A DNA stretch of 54,239 bases, taken from the NCBI GenBank assembly GCA_018716065.1, contig DVKJ01000037.1:1-54239 (forward strand), written 5' to 3'. Source of the stretch: Candidatus Pelethosoma merdigallinarum. Its GTDB lineage: Bacteria > Bacillota_I > Bacilli_A > RF39 > UBA660. A program made the position numbers and the translations under genes. Shown piece after piece: positions 25,440 to 34,521 of this stretch. Below the pieces are notes generated by a model. The model worked only from the letters and a program-made list of their open reading frames with translations, was not told the DNA's origin and made no database searches. The number at the start of each line of letters is the position of its first letter. Positions within the stretch are counted from its first letter, which is position 1.

Positions 25440-26276
25440 TTATTTGCTAAGCAACTCTTTTTTCTTTTCTTCAAACTCATCTTTACTGATTATTCCATCA
25501 TCCAACAGTTCCTTATACTCCCTTATTTGTTCTGGAATAGATTTTTCACTTTTTATTTTTACATCAGTCTTAGCATCAGCTTCGTAATTTAAAATAAAAT
25601 CTCTTGCCTTCTCAAAATCTTTTAAAACCACTTTATTTAAAGATATACAATTTGGTTGCTTGGCAGGATCCTCATTTGCATTATTAGACCAATAATTTAA
25701 TTTTTTATTTTCTAATCCACCTGTAGAAATTTCAAAGTAACCAGATAATAAATGCATATCAATTTCTACATTTGTTATTTTATTATATGGAATATGAAAA
25801 TTACCTTTTCCTAAAAAATGTCCTGTCATAAAACCTTTTTTTGCTATATATACACTTTTGTTTGTACAGATTAAATACTCTCTAAAAGCTCCTTTTATAG
25901 CAATGAGAACTTTTTCACCGCTTTCCTCAATTGAACCAATAAGGTCGCTTAATTCAGTGGTAAGTTGTGAACATAAAATCATGTCTTTATTATCAATAGA
26001 AGCTTGGTTTGAATCGTCACGAACAATTGTATATTTAAATCCATTACATGAAATATTAAAAGCTATCAGTTCATCTTCATCAATATTCAATTCTTGATCC
26101 TCTGATTTTTTAAATGCGCCACTATCTTTTATTTGAAAAACATGTTTTCCTTCATCAACTTCAAAAACTTCACTTGAATTTTGTTTAATTTTGCCAACAT
26201 TTTCTCCATCAATATAAACACTAAAACTACACAGTAAACCACTTGCCGTTTTTGCATTAAATTTAACTTTTCCCAT
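25440..26276 (-). CDS. Protein with bacterial PH-like and C-terminal SHOCT domains
   Basis: The 278-residue product starts MGKVKFNAKTASGLLCSFSV with a beta-rich N-terminal part (about 1-75). A middle domain (about 105-230) resembles bacterial PH domains (IPYNKITNVEIDMHLLSGYFEIS), and a C-terminal SHOCT helix pair follows (IREYKELLDDGIISKDEFEE). SHOCT domains are common oligomerisation tails. No signal peptide is seen. ATG 26276 follows GGTTGGTGAT; a TTG four codons upstream is part of that site. Function is unknown; it lies within the island, between the recombinase and the XRE gene. Confidence 0.7.
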   Translation of the reverse strand: MGKVKFNAKTASGLLCSFSVYIDGENVGKIKQNSSEVFEVDEGKHVFQIKDSGAFKKSEDQELNIDEDELIAFNISCNGFKYTIVRDDSNQASIDNKDMILCSQLTTELSDLIGSIEESGEKVLIAIKGAFREYLICTNKSVYIAKKGFMTGHFLGKGNFHIPYNKITNVEIDMHLLSGYFEISTGGLENKKLNYWSNNANEDPAKQPNCISLNKVVLKDFEKARDFILNYEADAKTDVKIKSEKSIPEQIREYKELLDDGIISKDEFEEKKKELLSK

Positions 26277-26355
26277 TTTAATCACCAACCTATTACCATT
26301 ATAACATAATTTTCTAAAATTAGATTATTTGTGATATTATTTATTTTGCAAACTA

Positions 26356-26817
26356 TTAATCTTCTATCCTAAAATTTAATTTCCATTCAAGATATTCGTC
26401 ATCTGATATTTCTAGATTTTCTCTTTTTTCTTTCATTTTTTGCCATTCTCTAATAGCATTTAAAACCACCTCATTATATTCAGTATCTTCATGACTGTCA
26501 CAATCAAATTTTATCTCATAATATGGGAACTCCTCTTCTAACCACATATGAAAATAAATAACATCTATTGGATTGTTAAAATCATATTTCTTTATGGCAT
26601 CAACACTTACTTCATATAACTCTGCTATTTCTTTTAGTCTTTCTTTACTTGGTTCTCTATAGTTGTTTTCATAACTATTAAAAGTTTTATGTGGATCTTT
26701 ACCTCCGAAACCAAAATATTCTGCCACATCGTGTTGCTTCATATGTCTAAGTCTCCTTATATACTCAAGTCTGGCTCCTTGAGATAAATTTTTTAAAGTT
26801 GGTTTAGCATAATACAT
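26356..26817 (-). CDS. XRE-type helix-turn-helix regulator
   Basis: The 153-residue protein starts MYYAKPTLKNLSQGARLEYI. Residues about 12-70 form an XRE/Cro-like HTH: RLEYIRRLRHMKQHDVAEYF, then NSYENNYREPSKERLKEIAELYEVSVDAIKKY. The acidic C-terminal half (about 80-150) is not recognised. Regulators like this commonly control mobile elements; this one sits at the ppdK side of the island. ATG 26817 is 9 nt after AAGGA; upstream in-frame starts lack a site. Confidence 0.8.
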   Translation of the reverse strand: MYYAKPTLKNLSQGARLEYIRRLRHMKQHDVAEYFGFGGKDPHKTFNSYENNYREPSKERLKEIAELYEVSVDAIKKYDFNNPIDVIYFHMWLEEEFPYYEIKFDCDSHEDTEYNEVVLNAIREWQKMKEKRENLEISDDEYLEWKLNFRIED

Positions 26818-26861
26818 TTTCATCATTCCTTTCTTATTTGTATATTTACCCAACAAAAAAA

Positions 26862-26894
26862 TAGTCGTCCGAACTATATTGCGACTATCTTTTA
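26862..26894 (-). terminator. Terminator-like hairpin in the XRE gene leader
   Basis: ATAGTCG and CGACTAT pair around a 14-nt loop and are followed by seven T on the minus strand, about 45 nt upstream of the XRE start codon. No gene lies between it and the ppdK terminator, so it may be an attenuator or the end of an unannotated short RNA. Confidence 0.5.
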
Positions 26895-26973
26895 TTAAAA
26901 CATAACCTTTTTATCACTATACTAGCTAACACTTATTTATTCTTTTATTTATCAACTATTTCTTTTTATTACA

Positions 26974-26999
26974 ACAAAAAAAGAGCTTTTCAGCTCTTT
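26974..26999 (-). terminator. ppdK terminator
   Basis: A perfect 8-bp stem AAAGAGCT / AGCTCTTT with a GAAA tetraloop followed by a T-run on the minus strand. Confidence 0.9.
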
Positions 27000-27031
27000 C
27001 ATATTATTTTATTTTAGTACGCTTATGCGTT

Positions 27032-29662
27032 CTATTTTTCACCCGCTTTTAAAGCAGCTTGCGCTGCAGCCAATCTTGCGATAGGTACACGGAATGGACT
27101 ACAAGATACATAAGTAAGTCCTAACATGTGACAGAACTCTACACTAGATGGTTCTCCACCATGTTCTCCACAAATACCAAGTTTGATATCTGGACGTGTT
27201 TGTCTACCTTTTTCGGTTGCAATCTTCATTAATTGTCCAACACCTTCACGATCGATTTTAGCAAATGGATCGGATTCAAAAATACCTTTCTTATAATAGT
27301 CTTCTAAGAATTTACCGGCATCATCACGACTAAATCCATAAGTCATTTGTGTTAAATCGTTCGTTCCGAATGAGAAGAATTCAGCTTCGGTTGCGATTTT
27401 ATCTGCTAAAAGAGCTGCTCTTGGAATTTCAATCATGGTTCCAACTTTATATTTGATATCTGCACCAGATTCTTTAATGATTTCATCTGCAGTTGTAACC
27501 ACTTCATTCTTTACATATTGTAACTCTTTTAAGTCTCCAACTAATGGAATCATAATTTCTGGTTCAATATGAATTCCTTCTTTAGAAACATTAATTGCGG
27601 CTTCAATGACAGCACGTGTTTGCATACGAGCAATTTCTGGGTAAGTAACTGCTAAACGGCATCCACGATGTCCCATCATTGGGTTAAATTCTTTTAATGA
27701 TTCTACACGTGCTTTTAAAGCTTCAAAAGTCATTCCAAGGCTTTCAGCAAGTGGTTTAATTTCTTCGTCTGTGTGAGGTAAGAATTCATGTAGTGGTGGA
27801 TCTAAGAAACGAATCGTTACACCATAGTCTGACATTTCTCTAAATAATCCTTCAAAGTCTTCACGTTGATATGGTAATATTTTTTCTAAAGCTTCGGTAC
27901 GTGATTCTTCGGTTTCAGCAGTAATCATACGACGGAAATTGAAAATTCTTTCTTCGTCAAAGAACATGTGTTCCGTACGGCATAAACCAATTCCTTCTGC
28001 ACCAAAGTTACGAGCTGCACGAGCATCTTTTGGTGAATCGGCATTCGCACGAACTTGTAATTTACGCGTATCATCGGCCCATTTCATGAAAGTTTCAAAG
28101 TTTCCACTAATTTCTGGATCTACCGTTTTAATTTGTTTTCCATAAACATTTCCAGTAGAACCATCTAAACTCATATAATCACCTTCATGGAATTCTTGAC
28201 CATCTTTGGTCATTAAAACTTTCTTTTCTTCATCAATGCGTAGTTCTCCACAACCAGATACACAACAAGTACCCATACCACGAGCAACTACAGCCGCATG
28301 ACTAGTCATTCCTCCACGAATGGTTAAAATACCATGTGCGACATTCATTCCTTCAATATCTTCTGGGCTCGTTTCTAAACGAACTAATAAGATATCTTCT
28401 TCTCCATTTTTATGAGCTTGTAGTACATCATCAGCTGTAAAATAAATTTTACCTGTAGCTGCACCTGGAGAAGCGGCTAAACCTTTAGCAATTGGTTTTT
28501 CTGCTTTTAAAGCTTCATTATCAAACGTTTTATGTAACAATTGATCTAATTGTTTTGGCTCTACCATAAGAAGGGCTTGTTCTTTTGTGATCATTCCCTC
28601 TTCTACCATTTCTACGGCAATACGAAGAGCCGCATGAGCAGTACGTTTTCCATTACGTGTTTGTAACATATATAATTTACCATTCTCAATCGTAAATTCC
28701 ATATCTTGCATATCACGATAATGATCTTCTAGTAAAGCACAAATTTTAACAAATTGATCATAACATTCTGGCATAACTTCTTTTAGGGTATCAATTGATT
28801 GAGGTGTACGAATACCCGCAACTACATCTTCTCCTTGGGCATTCATTAAATATTCACCAAATAATTTCTTTTCTCCTGTAGCAGGATTACGTGTAAACGC
28901 AACACCAGTTCCTGATGTTTCTCCACGGTTTCCATAAACCATTTCTTGAACATTAACCGCAGTTCCCCAAGAACCTGGAATATCATTTAAACGACGATAA
29001 GTAATCGCACGATCATTATTCCAAGAACGGAATACAGCTTTTACCGCTTCTAATAATTGAACTTTTGGATCTTGTGGGAAATCCACACCTGCATGTTTTT
29101 TGTATTCATTTTTATAAATTTCCACTACTTCTTGTAAATCTTCAGTTGTTAAGTCCGTATCAAACTCTACACCTTTTTGTTCTTTAATACGATCAAATTG
29201 ATGTTCAAAGTCTTCTTTAGGAAAAGACATTACAACATCCGCAAACATTTGAATAAAACGACGATAACTATCGTATACGAAACGAGGGTTATTCGTAGCT
29301 TCTACAAATCCTTTTGCGACTTCATCATTTAATCCTAAATTTAATACGGTATCCATCATACCTGGCATACTTGTTCTTGCCCCACTACGAACAGAAACAA
29401 GTAAAGGATTATGAACATCTCCCATTACTTTTCCTGTAATTTTTTCTAGAGCGGCAAGTTGACTGAAAATTTCATCTTCAATCTCTTTACTGATCTTTTT
29501 ACCATCTTCATAATATTTGGTACAAGCTTCTGTTGTTACCGTAAAACCTTGTGGAACAGGTAATCCTATTTTGGTCATTTCGGCAAGGTTCGCACCTTTA
29601 CCACCTAATAGATTACGCATATCTTTATTACCTTCACTAAATAGGTAAACATATTTTGTCAT
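27032..29662 (-). CDS. ppdK: Pyruvate, phosphate dikinase
   Basis: PPDK interconverts pyruvate, ATP and phosphate with PEP, AMP and PPi. It serves PPi-linked glycolysis or gluconeogenesis in anaerobes. The 876-residue product, from MTKYVYLFSEGNKDMRN, has the ATP-grasp domain (GGKGANLAEM near the start), the phosphohistidine domain with GGMTSHAAVVARGMG, and the C-terminal PEP/pyruvate TIM barrel with the active-site Cys in LGICGEHGGEP. The ATG at 29662 is 6 nt after GAGGAGG; the GTG and ATG further upstream overlap or crowd that site. An extended -10 TGATATAAT lies upstream. No PPDK regulatory protein is encoded nearby. Confidence 0.97.
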   Translation of the reverse strand: MTKYVYLFSEGNKDMRNLLGGKGANLAEMTKIGLPVPQGFTVTTEACTKYYEDGKKISKEIEDEIFSQLAALEKITGKVMGDVHNPLLVSVRSGARTSMPGMMDTVLNLGLNDEVAKGFVEATNNPRFVYDSYRRFIQMFADVVMSFPKEDFEHQFDRIKEQKGVEFDTDLTTEDLQEVVEIYKNEYKKHAGVDFPQDPKVQLLEAVKAVFRSWNNDRAITYRRLNDIPGSWGTAVNVQEMVYGNRGETSGTGVAFTRNPATGEKKLFGEYLMNAQGEDVVAGIRTPQSIDTLKEVMPECYDQFVKICALLEDHYRDMQDMEFTIENGKLYMLQTRNGKRTAHAALRIAVEMVEEGMITKEQALLMVEPKQLDQLLHKTFDNEALKAEKPIAKGLAASPGAATGKIYFTADDVLQAHKNGEEDILLVRLETSPEDIEGMNVAHGILTIRGGMTSHAAVVARGMGTCCVSGCGELRIDEEKKVLMTKDGQEFHEGDYMSLDGSTGNVYGKQIKTVDPEISGNFETFMKWADDTRKLQVRANADSPKDARAARNFGAEGIGLCRTEHMFFDEERIFNFRRMITAETEESRTEALEKILPYQREDFEGLFREMSDYGVTIRFLDPPLHEFLPHTDEEIKPLAESLGMTFEALKARVESLKEFNPMMGHRGCRLAVTYPEIARMQTRAVIEAAINVSKEGIHIEPEIMIPLVGDLKELQYVKNEVVTTADEIIKESGADIKYKVGTMIEIPRAALLADKIATEAEFFSFGTNDLTQMTYGFSRDDAGKFLEDYYKKGIFESDPFAKIDREGVGQLMKIATEKGRQTRPDIKLGICGEHGGEPSSVEFCHMLGLTYVSCSPFRVPIARLAAAQAALKAGEK

Positions 29663-29720
29663 CATATTCCTCCTCACATTGTCCCAATTTCATTATATCA
29701 TGAATTAGACTTTTTTAGGC

Positions 29721-29746
29721 AAAAAAAGAAGAAATCATTCTTCTTT
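29721..29746 (-). terminator. xerD operon terminator
   Basis: AAAGAAGAA and TTCTTCTTT pair and are followed by T residues on the minus strand, 25 nt after the xerD stop. Confidence 0.8.
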
Positions 29747-29770
29747 ACAGTATATGTATTAACTATTTTC

Positions 29771-30658
29771 TTATGACTTCGCACGCGGATGAGCATGTAG
29801 GTAAACTTCTCTAAGATGGGCATTAGATACATGAGTATATACTTGCGTCGTTGAAAGATTCTCATGACCTAACAACTCTTGAACACTTTTTAAATCAGCA
29901 CCCTCATTTAACATATGCGTCGCATAAGTATGACGAAACGTATGGGGGGTAACATGAATTTTTAAACCACTTTTACGAACAACTTGTTCAAAAATAAGTT
30001 CTACTCCTCGAACACTAAGAGGTTTCCCATTTTTATTTAAAAATAGGAATTGCACACTAGGATCTTTGATTAACTTCCCACGACCGTTCTTCGCATAATC
30101 AATTAATTTTTTTTCACACATTTTTCCATAATAGACAATACGCTCTTTATTTCCTTTTCCCACTACCCTAATTTCTCCATGACTGACATCAGATAACTTT
30201 ATATGAACTAATTCACTTACACGAATTCCCGTAGAATAAAGCATTTCTAAGATCAACGCATCTCTTTTTCCTAAAGGAGTACTTGTATCTACACTATTCA
30301 TCAGTTGATCTAATTCTTCATAATTGACATAATTCGGTAATTTCTTATCTAATTTCGGATTCGAAAGTAATACACAGGGATCGGAATCAAGTTTGTTTTC
30401 ACGTACTAAATATTTGAAAAAAGAACGAAGAGAACTAATAACACGAGAAATGGTTTTCTTGCTATATTTTTTTTCATATAAAGACATTAAATACATACGT
30501 AAAATCGAATAATCTACCTTTTTTAAATGAGAAATATTTTCTTGTTTTAAAAAGGAGTGAAACAAAAGTAAATCACGTTCATAACTCTTTACCGTTTCTT
30601 TTGAATACCCTTTTTCTACTTCAATATATCTTAAGAAAGCGACAATATCCTGATTCAT
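29771..30658 (-). CDS. xerD: XerC/XerD-type tyrosine recombinase
   Basis: The 295-residue protein has an N-terminal SAM-like core-binding domain (1 to about 100) and a catalytic domain with all active-site residues visible: Arg 146 (STGIRVSEL), Lys 171 (GKGNKER), His 239/Arg 242 (HTFRHTYAT), His 265 (LLGHENLS) and Tyr 274 (TTQVYTHV). Length and regular spacing fit the housekeeping dimer-resolution recombinase rather than a phage integrase. XerC and XerD cannot be told apart with certainty by eye. Its ATG overlaps the stop of the upstream gene by one base, so it is the last gene of an envelope-protein operon. Confidence 0.93.
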   Translation of the reverse strand: MNQDIVAFLRYIEVEKGYSKETVKSYERDLLLFHSFLKQENISHLKKVDYSILRMYLMSLYEKKYSKKTISRVISSLRSFFKYLVRENKLDSDPCVLLSNPKLDKKLPNYVNYEELDQLMNSVDTSTPLGKRDALILEMLYSTGIRVSELVHIKLSDVSHGEIRVVGKGNKERIVYYGKMCEKKLIDYAKNGRGKLIKDPSVQFLFLNKNGKPLSVRGVELIFEQVVRKSGLKIHVTPHTFRHTYATHMLNEGADLKSVQELLGHENLSTTQVYTHVSNAHLREVYLHAHPRAKS

Positions 30659-31542
30659 TATAAATGTCTACCTTTTTCTAAATCATCTAAATCATACGTT
30701 TCATAGTATTCATCGAGATCCACTGAATGATCTTGATTTTCATGCTCAATCTTTTTAAAATATTGATTTAAATCTCGGTTTAAAGAATCTAATAATGTAT
30801 CACAATAGATTTCATTATATACTTTTATTTGAACCGTTAAATTACGAATATTTTTATAAGTTAATATTTGTTGTTCCAAGATTTTTTGAGATGCACAATA
30901 GAAATTAAGATCATTTTCGCGAATAATATCATTCTTCTTCTTACGATATTGATACATGACATAATTATTCATGTGTTCTTTTAAAAAGGGATTAATTGTT
31001 GCATTTTGATTCAAAAACTCTCTAAATTTTTCATTATATTCTAAGGCTTGTAAAAATTCTTCCTTATATCGTTGATAAACAGGATCTTGTGAAACATTAC
31101 GTTCTACTTCATCAGTTTGATCATCAAACTCTCGATAAAATTCTTTAAATATTTCCATAAAATATTGCATCAATTCTGTTGGATTAAAATTCATAGGTAA
31201 ATATTTTGTTTTTTTATCGCTTTTATAAGAAATTTTAAAACCTGCTTGCGTAGAAAGTTCGTTAAGCGCACGAATTTCTTTGCGATACATTTTTTGTATT
31301 TCTTTTACTTTTCTGGTTTGGTTCTTTTTTGATAAATGCGTCACAATACTCTGATAGTACTCTTTTAATCTTTCTTTTAATTGTTCCTTATCTTGGGCTT
31401 GTAACTCATTAACGACAAAATAATCAATATTCATTAATTTATGTTTCTCGTATCCTTTTATATCATGACCATCAATAAAAGGAAAAACATGTTCTTCTTT
31501 GGTGTTAGGGTCTATCGCTACCAGTGAATATCTACGTCTCAT
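30658..31542 (-). CDS. Hypothetical helical protein upstream of xerD
   Basis: The 294-residue protein starts MRRRYSLVAIDPNTKEEHVF. It is mostly charged helix, likely coiled coil at about 45-110 and 150-260, with no membrane segment. The start at 31542 follows AGGAGG; a TTG six codons upstream lies before that site. I do not recognise a family. It is translationally coupled to xerD (TAATG junction) and lies 26 bp after the YtxH-like gene. Confidence 0.65.
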   Translation of the reverse strand: MRRRYSLVAIDPNTKEEHVFPFIDGHDIKGYEKHKLMNIDYFVVNELQAQDKEQLKERLKEYYQSIVTHLSKKNQTRKVKEIQKMYRKEIRALNELSTQAGFKISYKSDKKTKYLPMNFNPTELMQYFMEIFKEFYREFDDQTDEVERNVSQDPVYQRYKEEFLQALEYNEKFREFLNQNATINPFLKEHMNNYVMYQYRKKKNDIIRENDLNFYCASQKILEQQILTYKNIRNLTVQIKVYNEIYCDTLLDSLNRDLNQYFKKIEHENQDHSVDLDEYYETYDLDDLEKGRHL

Positions 31543-31568
31543 TCTATACCTCCTATACAAAAAGAGTC

Positions 31569-31982
31569 CTACTTAGACTCTTTGTTTTCTAATTTTTCAA
31601 CGACTTTATTAGCCGTATCGATGCATACTTCCTTTACTTTATTAGCAGCTTCTTCTAAAACGGGAGTCCCTTTTTCTACCGCATAACTAGCAAACTCACT
31701 TGCCATATCTTGTAGTTTTTTAGCTTGTTTTTTTGCAGCTTTTAATACCGTTTCTTGATCAAGTTGTTCTAAAGCATCTTTTAAATCATATAATCTAGAT
31801 TCTAATTCTGCTTTTACTTCTTCTTTGTCTAAATCTTTAACTTTGATCATAAAGGCATCAAAACTAGACTTTAATTCTTGTCTCGTTTCACTTCCTTTTT
31901 TAGGAGCAAACAAAATTCCTAATCCAGCTCCAACCGCTGCTCCCGCTAAAAACTTTTTCCATCCATTATTTTTCTTGCTCAT
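31569..31982 (-). CDS. YtxH-like membrane-anchored protein
   Basis: The 137-residue protein starts MSKKNNGWKKFLAGAAVGAG, with the glycine-rich hydrophobic segment (about 8-27) followed by LFAPKKGSETRQ, the signature of YtxH-domain proteins. The remainder is a long charged helix. In Bacillus ytxG (DUF948) and ytxH are neighbours in a stress operon; the same pair occurs here with a 17-bp overlap, supporting both calls. The molecular role is not established. Confidence 0.85.
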   Translation of the reverse strand: MSKKNNGWKKFLAGAAVGAGLGILFAPKKGSETRQELKSSFDAFMIKVKDLDKEEVKAELESRLYDLKDALEQLDQETVLKAAKKQAKKLQDMASEFASYAVEKGTPVLEEAANKVKEVCIDTANKVVEKLENKESK

Positions 31983-32265
31983 CTTTCATTTCCTCTTTTC
32001 TTTCTTTTTTGTGAATAATATTCGTAATACTATTGGTAATAAAACCGACTGCTAAATCACTGATGTTCGACACCATATCAGTCGTACGATCAATCACATC
32101 AAAAAGTCCATTTAATTTAGTTGCCTTTTGATTATAATCGTCAATCGCACGATCTACTTTATCTAATGTGTTCATCATTTTCACAATGAACATAATTAGT
32201 ACAATTAATAGTATGAACAATAATACATACAATATGACTGGAAATACTACATCAAAACACGTCAC
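31966..32265 (-). CDS. DUF948 (YtxG-like) membrane protein
   Basis: The 99-residue protein has one N-terminal membrane helix (about 7-28) and a helical cytoplasmic part containing KVDRAIDDYNQKATKLNGLF, the layout of DUF948 proteins. The C-terminus is highly charged. It overlaps the YtxH-like gene downstream and starts one base from the end of the upstream gene, so it is translated in a coupled operon. Confidence 0.75.
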   Translation of the reverse strand: MTCFDVVFPVILYVLLFILLIVLIMFIVKMMNTLDKVDRAIDDYNQKATKLNGLFDVIDRTTDMVSNISDLAVGFITNSITNIIHKKERKEEMKDEQEK

Positions 32266-33083
32266 TATTCATCATCCCTTTTCTCGTACATAGAATCAAT
32301 TAAATCAAATAAATCGTCTTCTTTTAATTCATCATGTTCTACTTGTGCTTGCTCTTCTTTTATTGCTTTTTTAGTTTGTCTTTTTCTCGTTGCTCTTTCA
32401 TCTGCTTCCTCTAACGTTAAAGATGGATCTAAAGGTTCTTCTTCTTTATCTAAACCAAATCCTAAATCATCAAAGAAATCGTCTTTTTCTTTGGATTCTT
32501 CTTTTTCGTTAAAAAGAATCGAATTCTTACCAAATAACGTTGTTTCTAAATCATCTTCTAAAGTACCAAACGCTTTATTACGAACATCATCTACAGTAAC
32601 TTTACTACTTGTATGTGAAATAATAGGCGTTGGTTCTTCATTCTTATCTGTAATATCTTCCTTGTGATAATTCTTATCCAATACACCATAAACAGGTGAA
32701 ATAATTGGTGATGGTGAGAACGTTTTTTTACGTTTTACTGGTAAATCCACAGATGATTTAACGGTTGCCCCTTGATACGGTTTACGACCACTATAAGGTT
32801 CTTTACTACGTGTTGTAGAACGTGTTTCACGTATTTCTCTTTTTGGTTCTACTTTAGGTTCTTCTTTTGGTTCCGATTTTAACTCATCAAAATCTTTATC
32901 GTCAAAATAAACTGGAAATTTAAACTTTTCTTCTTCTTTTTCTACTGGTACTTCCTTTTCTTCTTCTTTTGGTTTCACCGGAGCTGGAATATCAACATGA
33001 ATCACTTCTTTTTTGACAGGAGTTTCTTCCATTTCCTCTTCTTCTTCTGTAAATAAGTTCTTTAATTTGTCTACAAATCCCAT
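32265..33083 (-). CDS. Acidic, mostly disordered protein with a SepF-like N-terminus
   Basis: The 272-residue protein starts MGFVDKLKNLFTEEEEEMEE, an amphipathic helix followed by an acidic run, similar to the membrane-binding N-terminus of the division protein SepF. The SepF core domain is not evident. The body is low-complexity, rich in Glu, Lys and Pro, with short conserved-looking islands (SPIISPVYGVLDKNY). It may bind the membrane and a division or envelope partner. ATG 33083 follows GAGGTG; an upstream in-frame TTG covers that site. It lies directly after the lipoprotein gene. Confidence 0.55.
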   Translation of the reverse strand: MGFVDKLKNLFTEEEEEMEETPVKKEVIHVDIPAPVKPKEEEKEVPVEKEEEKFKFPVYFDDKDFDELKSEPKEEPKVEPKREIRETRSTTRSKEPYSGRKPYQGATVKSSVDLPVKRKKTFSPSPIISPVYGVLDKNYHKEDITDKNEEPTPIISHTSSKVTVDDVRNKAFGTLEDDLETTLFGKNSILFNEKEESKEKDDFFDDLGFGLDKEEEPLDPSLTLEEADERATRKRQTKKAIKEEQAQVEHDELKEDDLFDLIDSMYEKRDDE

Positions 33084-33094
33084 TTTTCTACACC

Positions 33095-33736
33095 TCAATC
33101 TTTGTTTTCTTCTTCTTTTGCTTTCTCATTATCTTGATCTGAGTATTGCAAAAAGTTATCTGTTTCTACTTCACTCTTCTTCGATGTAAACTCATCATAG
33201 TTTTCTTCTTTATTTGTGAAGTAATCTTCATTTAACATGAGCTTAATCACATTCGGATTAAATTTAACCGTAGATAGAATATAAGAAGCATTCATGACCG
33301 CATCATTGATATCCTCTTTATCTACTAATGTTTCAATTCGCGCATAATTATACATAAATTCAATAAAATATTTATCTTTTTCTTGATTAATCTCTAAATA
33401 TGCGATTTTGTCATTAATTTCAAACTTCTTACTGTAGTACGCTTCTTCGTTTTCTTGATATTCTAATTCTTTCTCATGATAAAAACTAACCGCATCGACA
33501 TAAAGATAATAATAGTTCCCATTCGAATACAATTTTTCATTAAATTCATTCGTGTCAATATAGGTTACACCACGGGGAACATAATACTTATATCCCTTTC
33601 CTACATGATTATACAAATCATTATCTTTAGAAAGAATAACACTAACCATATTATCAATATTTTGTGTATCGATACGAACTGCCGTACAGCCTGTAAGCAT
33701 GAGACAACCGAGTAATATTAGTCCTACTTTCTTCAT
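33095..33736 (-). CDS. Putative lipoprotein
   Basis: The 213-residue protein starts MKKVGLILLGCLMLTGCTAV: a lipoprotein signal peptide with lipobox LTGC (Cys 17). The mature part has beta-strand-like segments (about 40-165) and an acidic tail. Family not recognised. It is first in the operon lipoprotein, acidic protein, DUF948, YtxH, helical protein, xerD. Confidence 0.75.
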   Translation of the reverse strand: MKKVGLILLGCLMLTGCTAVRIDTQNIDNMVSVILSKDNDLYNHVGKGYKYYVPRGVTYIDTNEFNEKLYSNGNYYYLYVDAVSFYHEKELEYQENEEAYYSKKFEINDKIAYLEINQEKDKYFIEFMYNYARIETLVDKEDINDAVMNASYILSTVKFNPNVIKLMLNEDYFTNKEENYDEFTSKKSEVETDNFLQYSDQDNEKAKEEENKD

Positions 33737-33823
33737 ATTTCACCTACTTAACTAAATTATATCAAACTTTGTTATAAATTCCAAAAAACAGCTTAACTTT
33801 ACATGTAAAGAACATGTATACAG

Positions 33824-34450
33824 TTATTTATAAACCTTTATTTTATAAATAGGAAAACCTAAATCGTGAAACTTTTTCTCATATTCTGTAGCTACATTAT
33901 CTGTCAAGTCATCATGATACAAATCTAAAGATATTTCTTCAAAATGATAACCATATTCATTAAAACTGATCAAAGAATACTCAAATAATTTACGATTATC
34001 AGTTTTCATCACAATCTCTTTTTGATGACAAAATAAAGAATCATAACGTTTTAAAAACTCGGGACTGGTTAAACGACGATGTGCATGTCTCTTTTTAGGC
34101 CATGGATCTGAGAAATTCAAATAAATTACATCGACTTCATGATCAAACATCTCTTCAATATAAGTCGCATCCGCGCGAATAAATTTTAAGTTCGGAAGTG
34201 GTTCCTCTACTTTCTCAATCGCACGAACCAACACACTATCGTATTTTTCGATACCAATAAAATTAATCATAGGATATTTCCTTGCCATTCCAATAATAAA
34301 ATCTCCCTTACCTGTACCAATTTCAATATGAATCGGATGATCATTTAAAAATAACTCTTGATACTTTCCTTTATAATCCTCAGGATTTTTTATTACAATT
34401 TCAGAAGCTTCTATTTTTTCATGCGCTCCTTTTACATGTTTTAATCTCAT
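33824..34450 (-). CDS. trmB: tRNA (guanine-N7-)-methyltransferase
   Basis: TrmB methylates G46 in the tRNA variable loop using S-adenosylmethionine. The 208-residue product has the SAM-binding motif IEIGTGKGDFIIGMA (about 47-61), FIGIEKYDSV, and the family segment NFSDPWPKKRHAHRRL. The start at 34450 follows TTGGTGAT; the upstream in-frame start is within that site. It is monocistronic and divergent from the Met-rich small protein gene. Confidence 0.96.
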   Translation of the reverse strand: MRLKHVKGAHEKIEASEIVIKNPEDYKGKYQELFLNDHPIHIEIGTGKGDFIIGMARKYPMINFIGIEKYDSVLVRAIEKVEEPLPNLKFIRADATYIEEMFDHEVDVIYLNFSDPWPKKRHAHRRLTSPEFLKRYDSLFCHQKEIVMKTDNRKLFEYSLISFNEYGYHFEEISLDLYHDDLTDNVATEYEKKFHDLGFPIYKIKVYK

Positions 34451-34521
34451 TAAAATCACCAAAGTTATTATACACTAAATAAGACAAAAATCATATACTG
34501 TTAGTGAAAAGGAGTGAAAAA

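Noticed and set aside
29771..30658. xerD-like gene as a phage integrase of the neighbouring island
   Set aside because: It is co-transcribed with envelope genes, lies beyond ppdK from the island, and has the size and motifs of a housekeeping Xer protein.
32265..33083. SepF division protein
   Set aside because: Only the N-terminal helix and acidic run resemble SepF; the SepF core domain is missing.
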